Assembly (NCBI GenBank): GCA_964405325.1
Contig: CAYONM010000117.1
Span: 1-12,025 of the forward strand
Length of the DNA: 12,025 nt
DNA from: CAYONM01 sp964405325
GTDB taxonomy: Bacteria; Planctomycetota; UBA11346
Reading direction: 5' to 3'
In this document: positions 7,411 through 12,025 of the stretch, piece after piece
Numbering within the stretch: position 1 is the stretch's first letter
How the letters are laid out: each line of letters starts with the position of its first letter
Made by a program: the position numbers and the translations under genes
The notes under the pieces: model-generated
The model's database searches: none
What the model was told of the DNA's origin: nothing
Seen by the model: only the letters and a program-made list of their open reading frames with translations

Positions 7411-7932
7411 TCATGCCCCGGCGATACGCGGCATCCACATGATCTCCTTACCCATTTCCGCATGCAGAAAGTGCAGCAACAGTCGACTGCGCGTCTCGGC
7501 ATACGCGGCATCGTTCCAGCGATTGATCCGCTCCTCGGGATCGTTCAGCAGATCGTACAATTCACCATCGTTACTGCCGTAATACACCGTGATCTTCCAG
7601 CGCTGCTCCACCAGGGTCTTGATGTGCACTGTGGTCGGATCGTGATGATGCTCGACGATGACATGGTCGCGATAAGTCGAGTTGTCCCCACACCAGGCCG
7701 GCAGCTGATTCCGCCCGCTCATCACCCGTGGAATCGTTAATTCCGCGGCCGACAGAAAACTCGGCGCCAAATCCACCAACGAGACCAAGCCATCGCTGGT
7801 AGCGCCAGCGGCAATGCGTCCAGGCCAACGGGCGATAAACGGAACTCGCACCATATCCTCGTAATGAAACGGTCCCTTGGCGCACAGGCCGTGCTCACCG
7901 ATGAAATGGCCATGATCGGTGGTGAACACCAC
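7411..7932 (-). pseudogene. C-terminal remnant of an arylsulfatase-type sulfatase
   Basis: About 173 codons that match the C-terminal third of S1-family sulfatases, which hydrolyse sulfate esters. Seen: VVFTTDHGHFIGEHG with the Asp-His metal ligands, the active-site lysine segment KGPFHYEDMVRVPFI, ARWPGRI, LVSLVDLAPS, and the C-terminal GELYDLLNDPEERIN. The N-terminal two thirds, including the C-x-P-S-R site that is matured to formylglycine, are absent, so it cannot be active. The homology begins at about 7932, where the DNA switches abruptly to the iclR gene in another frame. No start codon or ribosome site belongs to it; the open frame continues into iclR DNA only by chance. The stop lies 10 bases from the convergent FapA-gene stop. 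Confidence 0.85.
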
Positions 7933-8575
7933 CCAGGATATCACCACTGCCGGCGAATACCGGCGCGGCGATACGACCGACCCGCGGTAAGTGCTCGCCG
8001 GTCTCGCGCACCAAGCCCTGCCGCCGCATACCCACCAGCTGCGACAGGAACTGCCGTCGACCATCTCGCGGCGCAAAGGGACTCTCGGCAATCAGCCGAT
8101 CGCGCTGGGCCGGACTGAGATGCGCCAGCCAGATCTGGGCGAAGCCATGCCAACAGATCTCTGGTACCCGGCCACCAGTCGGCATGTAGTGGACTCCATC
8201 GGGCATCTCGTGTTTCATCACGAGCATTACCATCTGGTCGACCCCCTCATAATACGCCGCCGATTCCTGGCATTGCTCGGCCAAGGCCCGGAAATGCTGA
8301 CGCAGGATATCCTGTCGGCTCACGGTACGGCCCAGCCGTCGCGCCATTTCCCGTAGCGACGCGGTGGGCCGATATCGCCCATCCGCATGTGACAGCCAAG
8401 CCAGGCTCTGCAAGCTGCGGAGCAGGCGCGCCAGGGTCGGTGCCGGCAGACCAGTGGCGCTGGCGCATTCACTATAGCTGCAGCCGTCGGCCGCAGCAGC
8501 ACAGACCTCGAGAATCTGCATCGCCCGCTGCAGGCTGCTGGCCTGCCGATCGCCACTTACGTTATCGTCAGTCAT
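7895..8575 (-). CDS. IclR-family transcriptional regulator, C-terminally truncated
   Basis: The first 215 residues are an IclR-type repressor or activator. A winged helix-turn-helix spans about 12-75 (SLQRAMQILEVC, LPAPTLARLLRSL, then the wing WLSHADGRYRPT). The effector-binding domain runs from about 90 (RALAEQCQESAAYYEG, MPTGGRVPEICWHGFAQIWL, GEHLPRVGRIAAPVF). Family members are about 250-265 residues long and continue after the APVF strand with a further strand and helix. Here, after GSGDILG (209-215), the frame carries 11 unrelated residues and stops, because the DNA becomes sulfatase sequence read in another frame. The effector domain is therefore incomplete and its function doubtful, while the DNA-binding domain is intact. 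The start at 8575 has no Shine-Dalgarno but has promoter boxes immediately upstream. By its former neighbour it may have controlled sulfated-glycan genes; that is inference. Confidence 0.82.
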   Translation of the reverse strand: MTDDNVSGDRQASSLQRAMQILEVCAAAADGCSYSECASATGLPAPTLARLLRSLQSLAWLSHADGRYRPTASLREMARRLGRTVSRQDILRQHFRALAEQCQESAAYYEGVDQMVMLVMKHEMPDGVHYMPTGGRVPEICWHGFAQIWLAHLSPAQRDRLIAESPFAPRDGRRQFLSQLVGMRRQGLVRETGEHLPRVGRIAAPVFAGSGDILGGVHHRSWPFHR

Positions 8576-8592
8576 TGGTCGTTATCGTAAGT
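8555..8592. promoter_or_regulatory. Candidate autoregulatory operator of iclR
   Basis: CGTTATCGT occurs twice as a direct repeat, at 8560-8568 and 8580-8588, exactly 20 bases apart (about two helical turns). The whole is bracketed by a perfect inverted pair, ACTTACG (8555-8561) and CGTAAGT (8586-8592). The site overlaps the iclR start codon and the putative -10 box, where an autorepressor would be expected to bind. Confidence 0.5.
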
Positions 8593-8611
8593 CTTCGTCG
8601 CCACACGACAA
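8584..8611 (-). promoter_or_regulatory. Candidate iclR promoter
   Basis: On the minus strand TTGTCG (8611-8606) and TACGAT (8589-8584) are 16 bases apart, each matching consensus at 4 of 6 positions. The predicted start at about 8577 leaves a leader of only a few bases before the ATG at 8575. The -10 box lies inside one copy of the CGTTATCGT repeat. Confidence 0.4.
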
Positions 8612-8656
8612 GACCCACGCTGCACGGGGGTCGAGCAATCTCCTTCATCAGCGGAT

Positions 8657-8676
8657 GGCTCGCCGGCGGCGGAGCC
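8657..8676 (-). terminator. GC-rich hairpin just after the channel gene
   Basis: One base after the stop codon of the minus-strand channel gene, GGCTC and GAGCC enclose an inner GCC/GGC stem with one bulged base and a 3-base loop. It is stable but lacks a T run, so it may be a weak terminator or an mRNA 3'-end structure. The rest of the 102-base gap up to iclR (8576-8677) holds only the iclR promoter and operator candidates. Confidence 0.35.
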
Positions 8677-8677
8677 T

Positions 8678-11602
8678 TCAGACCTCCACCAGCACCTTGT
8701 CGGTCGCCGGCTCGTTGCTCCCCTGGCCCTGATGCTGCAGGAACACCTGTTGCTTGGTGATAGCTGGCTTGATGCCGGCCTTGTCCAGATGCCGGTGGAT
8801 ACTCAGCCAGATCGGACCTTTGATGGCGTTTTTCTTGCTGTAGTCATTGCAATCGTAGAGCACGATGTAACGCGCCGACCAGCCAGTAAATCCGCGGAAA
8901 GAAACCGATACCGCCGGCTCATCCAAGACGAGATCCACAGCAGACACCGCCTTTTTGAGCACCGCGATCACCTTTTCTGGATCGTGCACCACCTCGATAT
9001 CGATGAAGAAATACTGCTCATAGACATTATCGGGATAATTGAAGTTGGTCACCACCGACTCGGACACCATGCTGTTGGGTATACTGATGATATTGCCGAA
9101 ACGGTCCTTCACCCGGGTGGTCCGCCAGGTGATGTCGACCACCTTGCCTTCGTTCAACTCACCGACCGAAATCCAGTCACCATGCCGAAAGGGGCGCTCC
9201 AGATTGATGGCGATGCCAGAGAAGACATTGGAGATGTTGACCTGGATTGCCAAACCGATGATCATGGCGAACAGACCGGAGGTCGCCAACAGACTGGTGA
9301 GTGGCTGCTTGAAGACGAAGCCGATAATGCCGAAGACCGCCAGCGCCAGGATGATACCCGCAGACATGCCGCGAATCAGCTGCGGAATTTCGTGTCGCAG
9401 ATAGCGGCCCAAGGGATCCCAGACAAAGCAATTCATGGCGCTCTGCAGGCGTTGAGCGATCAGCAGCCACCAAGCGATGCTGAAGCCGACCACGATGGAC
9501 TCCAACTGAGCGGCATTCAGATAGCGCGTCAGGAAATTGACGATCAACACTTCGCCGCCAAGCAACAGCAATGCCCAGATGGCAGTGATGTGGGTCCAGG
9601 CCAGCCGGTTCACCGGCAGACGCTTGCGTCGAAGCAAGGCCAACACCGCCAGGGCCAGTGCCACCCCCACCAGAACCTGGGCGATCATCATCGAGAAAGC
9701 ACGTCTGATGGTCCGCGGTCGCTGATTGATCTGCAAACTGGAAACGAAGCGGGAATACCGGAGCTGTCCATCATCACGTCTGATTGCATTCAGGTCACCA
9801 AGTGAGGACCGGATCAGCCGTCCCTGGAAGCTCAACAGCTTGCCCACCTGCCAACCGGACCCCACCACCAGATGCTGATTCCCCATCTCATCTGCATCCA
9901 TGCCGAGGAAATCCGGAACAAAGACCAGGTTGTCCTGGGTACGATGACGATGATGCAGGCTGATATCCAGATCATGCCGCCCCAAGGGTTGCTGCCGCTG
10001 GATGAAATCGGCACGGAAGGTTCCACGCAGGTGGAAGCGGCGGTACACCATGTTGTTATCGGTCATCTGACGCAATTCGGCTGCCGGCCCCTCGACCATT
10101 TCGACCGCATCAAGGGCATTACCGAAGACGATATGATCCACACTCAGGTCGTGCTCGGGCACCAGATCCAGATTGGCGTGATATCGGAACCAGAGGTGGA
10201 AATCCGCTTGAAATGCCCCCTCATCCAAATCCACCTCGTGCAGCTCGTTGATACGTAATCCAGCATACACCACGTTGGTATTGTACATGTAAGCGTCGCC
10301 CAGACGAACCACGGTTCGATTAGCCAGCAATTCCGGCAGATGATCCAGGCCTTGCAGGCTCTTGATCGGCGTCAACTGATTGAGCGCTGAAATGATCCGT
10401 CGCTGCTCGAACTGTCCGACCACGACCGGCTTTTGGGCATCTCCATCGGCATCGAAATAATTGATCCCGGTCACCCCCTCCAGACTGGCGCCGAGATTGT
10501 CGAAGCCCTGCAGGCGGTCACGAAGCGCACGCCGAAGCTCGGCAATGGGCTGGCCTTTGTGGTCAAGATCGGCCAGAGACCGATGAATCAGCTTGACCGC
10601 ATCGTAAGCGAAGGCGGCGATCCATTCCGGCTCCTGGTGATAACGTCGGAGATAATCCGCACGAAACTCCTGAGCCTGTTTGTTGGCCACATCGAAAATA
10701 AACGGCGTGGTCACCACCAAGCCATTGGTATAGAATCCCGGTTGCTGCCGCTCAATCGGATCGCCGGCGAATCGCTCCGGAAAGGACATTTTGGCGAAGG
10801 AATCCGGAGCGATCACCGGTATCTCCAGACCGGCCAAGCGGAGCTGGCGGACAAAGTGTTCTCCGTCATAATCGTGCATGGCCAAAAATATCGCATCAGC
10901 AATCGGCTCCTCCGAGCCCGCGATCTGCTCGATAAATCTAGCAAAGACCGCTGGCTGGTCATCTGCCCGAGCGGTGAACGACCAATCGCCAACCCTGGCC
11001 GGTACCAACTCCAAACCGATATCACGGGCCGTCTGCTTGAACACTGCAGCCAGATTGGCGCCATAGGCGAGATCCTCCTCGATAACCACCACCCGACGCG
11101 CACCAAAAAACTGTTTGCTGTAATTGGCCAGAAAGGCGCCCTGACTGTCGTCATTGAAGATATTGCGAAAATACCAGGGATTATTGACGGTCACCTTGGT
11201 ATTCGTGGAAGCAGGCGTAATCGCGGCAATGCCACCACGCTGATACTCCTGACCCGCGGCCATGGAGCAGCTGCTCCACATATGGCCGATCACGGCCACC
11301 GCATTGGACTCGGCGATCTTGACCGCCTCATCGGCGGCGCGCTCGGAATCGTTGCCATCGTCATAGGCTTCGACCACCAGCCGGCGGCCCTCGATGCCAC
11401 CTTTGGCATTGACCTCATCGGCATAGAGCTGAACCGCCTGCAAGGCCGCATGTCCGCCCTCGCTGCCTGGCGCGGAGGGGTCCAATGGCATGGCCACAGC
11501 AACGGTAATGGGATGCCCTTGCCAGGTCGGCCAGAACAACGCGCAGGTGGTCGCACTGATGAAAATAGCAAACAGCAGACTGACCCACAAAATAAGACGC
11601 AT
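8678..11602 (-). CDS. Chimeric receptor-channel: periplasmic binding domain, pLGIC-like domain, MscS channel
   Basis: A 974-residue inner-membrane protein. Residues 1-25 are a signal anchor. About 31-405 is a type-I periplasmic binding fold of the Leu/Ile/Val-receptor kind (VNAKGGIEGRRL 64-75, AVIGHMWSS 103-111, ITPASTNT 128-135, YFRNIFNDDSQGAFLANY 144-161). About 435-632 resembles the ligand-binding domain of prokaryotic pentameric channels: GLRINELHEVDLDEGAF (448-464), DFHLWFRY (467-474), a cysteine-less Pro-loop-like stretch FRADFIQRQQPLGRHDLDI (529-547), and QLRYSRFVSSLQINQ (613-627) leading into a helix. Hydrophobic segments lie at about 635-657, 667-690, 698-718 and 743-764. Then comes the MscS pore helix LLATSGLFAMIIGLAIQ (771-787), the beta domain with LERPFRHGDWISVGE (801-815) and IPNSM (841-845), and the alpha/beta C-domain to about 945. 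GGAGTG lies 7 bases before the ATG. I infer ligand-controlled gating; the ligand is unknown, perhaps an amino acid. Confidence 0.85.
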   Translation of the reverse strand: MRLILWVSLLFAIFISATTCALFWPTWQGHPITVAVAMPLDPSAPGSEGGHAALQAVQLYADEVNAKGGIEGRRLVVEAYDDGNDSERAADEAVKIAESNAVAVIGHMWSSCSMAAGQEYQRGGIAAITPASTNTKVTVNNPWYFRNIFNDDSQGAFLANYSKQFFGARRVVVIEEDLAYGANLAAVFKQTARDIGLELVPARVGDWSFTARADDQPAVFARFIEQIAGSEEPIADAIFLAMHDYDGEHFVRQLRLAGLEIPVIAPDSFAKMSFPERFAGDPIERQQPGFYTNGLVVTTPFIFDVANKQAQEFRADYLRRYHQEPEWIAAFAYDAVKLIHRSLADLDHKGQPIAELRRALRDRLQGFDNLGASLEGVTGINYFDADGDAQKPVVVGQFEQRRIISALNQLTPIKSLQGLDHLPELLANRTVVRLGDAYMYNTNVVYAGLRINELHEVDLDEGAFQADFHLWFRYHANLDLVPEHDLSVDHIVFGNALDAVEMVEGPAAELRQMTDNNMVYRRFHLRGTFRADFIQRQQPLGRHDLDISLHHRHRTQDNLVFVPDFLGMDADEMGNQHLVVGSGWQVGKLLSFQGRLIRSSLGDLNAIRRDDGQLRYSRFVSSLQINQRPRTIRRAFSMMIAQVLVGVALALAVLALLRRKRLPVNRLAWTHITAIWALLLLGGEVLIVNFLTRYLNAAQLESIVVGFSIAWWLLIAQRLQSAMNCFVWDPLGRYLRHEIPQLIRGMSAGIILALAVFGIIGFVFKQPLTSLLATSGLFAMIIGLAIQVNISNVFSGIAINLERPFRHGDWISVGELNEGKVVDITWRTTRVKDRFGNIISIPNSMVSESVVTNFNYPDNVYEQYFFIDIEVVHDPEKVIAVLKKAVSAVDLVLDEPAVSVSFRGFTGWSARYIVLYDCNDYSKKNAIKGPIWLSIHRHLDKAGIKPAITKQQVFLQHQGQGSNEPATDKVLVEV

Positions 11603-11786
11603 CGCATTTCACTCCGACGAAATATTTTCGCACTATCGAACGAGGGATTAGGACGAAGCCCATCAAATGTCGTCACGTCTTATTTGCAATACAGAAAAGG
11701 AAATATTTTTCTCTGAACACCGGAGTCCTTCAGACACCGCGATTCGGACGACCCATATGACGGAATATTGAAAAAAAACGCTCTAA
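11603..11786. promoter_or_regulatory. AT-rich upstream region of the channel gene
   Basis: No gene. The stretch is much richer in A/T than its surroundings and should hold the promoter of the minus-strand channel gene; the best pair I see is GTGACG and CCTAAT, 18 bases apart on the minus strand (about 11675-11646), each 4/6 to consensus. GAAATATTTT occurs at 11619-11628, inside the small palindrome CGAAA-TATT-TTCG, and again at 11700-11709, with the related GGAATATTG at 11762-11770, so a regulator may bind repeatedly. The ribosome site GGAGTG is at 11615-11610. Confidence 0.4.
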
Positions 11787-11947
11787 GGGCACCTCTATAA
11801 ACTCAGGTCGAGCCAGGCGCAGACGATTTTTGGTCCTGCCAAGGCGCTGGGGCCGAAGGAATAGCAGGGCTATTTCGAGGTTCCAGCAACGCAGGCAGGG
11901 CCGGAAAGCGCAAGTCTGGCGAAGTGCCTGAGTTTTTAGAGGTGCCC
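11787..11947. mobile_element. MITE-like palindromic element
   Basis: 161 bases bounded by 21-base inverted repeats that differ at one position: GGGCACCTCTATAAACTCAG... at 11787-11807, and its complement at 11927-11947. The interior is also an imperfect palindrome: GCCAG, GG[T/C]CCTGCC and GCTGG blocks recur in reverse complement, and AATAGC-AGG-GCTATT (11860-11874) forms the tip exactly at the element's midpoint (11867). The whole could fold as one long hairpin. It encodes no transposase and no clear target-site duplication is visible. This is how non-autonomous inverted-repeat elements look; the parent transposon cannot be named from here. Confidence 0.7.
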
Positions 11948-11975
11948 GTATGCATGACGCTTCCCTCAGACCTCA

Positions 11976-11994
11976 GAGGGGGCGTTGCCCCCTC
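11976..11994. terminator. Strong GC hairpin near the window end
   Basis: GAGGGGGC and GCCCCCTC form a perfect 8-base stem with the 3-base loop GTT. There is no T tract on either side. It could end transcription of a gene beyond the window edge or be a small repeated extragenic palindrome. Confidence 0.35.
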
Positions 11995-12025
11995 GCGACA
12001 TCCGTCGCACACCCCCACGGCCTCG

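Noticed and set aside
7411..8091. A 226-codon sulfatase gene starting at 8091
   Set aside because: The first 50 or so codons are iclR DNA read out of frame; only the part from about 7932 has sulfatase homology, so it is treated as a remnant.
8732..9805. Long plus-strand open frame (357 codons) opposite the channel gene
   Set aside because: It lies wholly antisense to the MscS/receptor gene, its translation is rich in His, Asp and Gln with no recognisable motif, and long antisense frames are common in GC-rich genes.
11530..11602. Lipoprotein signal for the channel protein
   Set aside because: The N-terminal hydrophobic segment contains TTC at 18-20, but the residues before the Cys do not fit the usual L-[AS]-[GA]-C box; a signal anchor or ordinary signal peptide fits better.
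10433..11716. Plus-strand open frame of 427 codons opposite the receptor domain
   Set aside because: The minus-strand frame has clear domain homology over the same bases; the plus translation (many Gly, Ile, Arg) shows no family pattern.
11803..12018. Minus-strand 71-codon frame at the window end
   Set aside because: Most of it lies inside the palindromic element and it has no recognisable product.
1..12025. CRISPR arrays, tRNA or rRNA genes
   Set aside because: No regularly spaced repeats and no cloverleaf or rRNA-like segments were seen on either strand.

Overview
The window is GC-rich bacterial DNA with seven recognisable protein-coding loci, one of which is a broken remnant. The organism is probably Gram-negative, because one protein carries two periplasmic-type domains ahead of its membrane helices. 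Sulfatase, beta-mannoside phosphorylase, a large FapA-like protein and a kinase-like fold together would fit the Planctomycetota/Verrucomicrobiota/Lentisphaerota group. That placement is weak, and a proteobacterium is not excluded.

Layout. Bases 1-398 hold no gene I can support. A GH130 4-O-beta-mannosyl-glucose phosphorylase (minus, 399-1592) diverges from mnmA, the tRNA 2-thiouridine synthase (plus, 1720-2784). mnmA converges on purD (minus, 2887-4149). purD diverges from a small low-molecular-weight phosphatase of the arginine-phosphatase (YwlE) subtype (plus, 4239-4664). After 42 bases that hold a well-formed sigma70 promoter comes an 897-residue protein (4707-7400): a degenerate protein-kinase fold fused to a FapA/DUF342 polymer-like protein. 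It converges on a scar where a truncated IclR regulator (7895-8575, minus) runs out of frame into the C-terminal third of a sulfatase (7411-about 7932, minus).

The most striking gene is 8678-11602 (minus). It encodes a 974-residue chimera: signal anchor, type-I periplasmic binding domain (Leu/Ile/Val-receptor type), a beta-rich domain resembling the extracellular domain of prokaryotic pentameric ligand-gated channels, about five membrane segments, and an MscS channel pore with its cytoplasmic domain. It reads as a ligand-gated MscS-type channel and is the best candidate here for an undescribed system. Upstream of it lie an AT-rich promoter region and a 161-base palindromic MITE-like element with 21-base terminal inverted repeats.

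How the genes work together. mnmA and purD are housekeeping genes. The GH130 enzyme and the sulfatase remnant point to polysaccharide or glycan use. The phosphatase next to the pseudokinase-FapA gene may be functionally linked to it, but only adjacency supports this. Two genes (pseudokinase-FapA and iclR) have good promoter boxes so close to the start codon that their mRNAs would be leaderless or nearly so.
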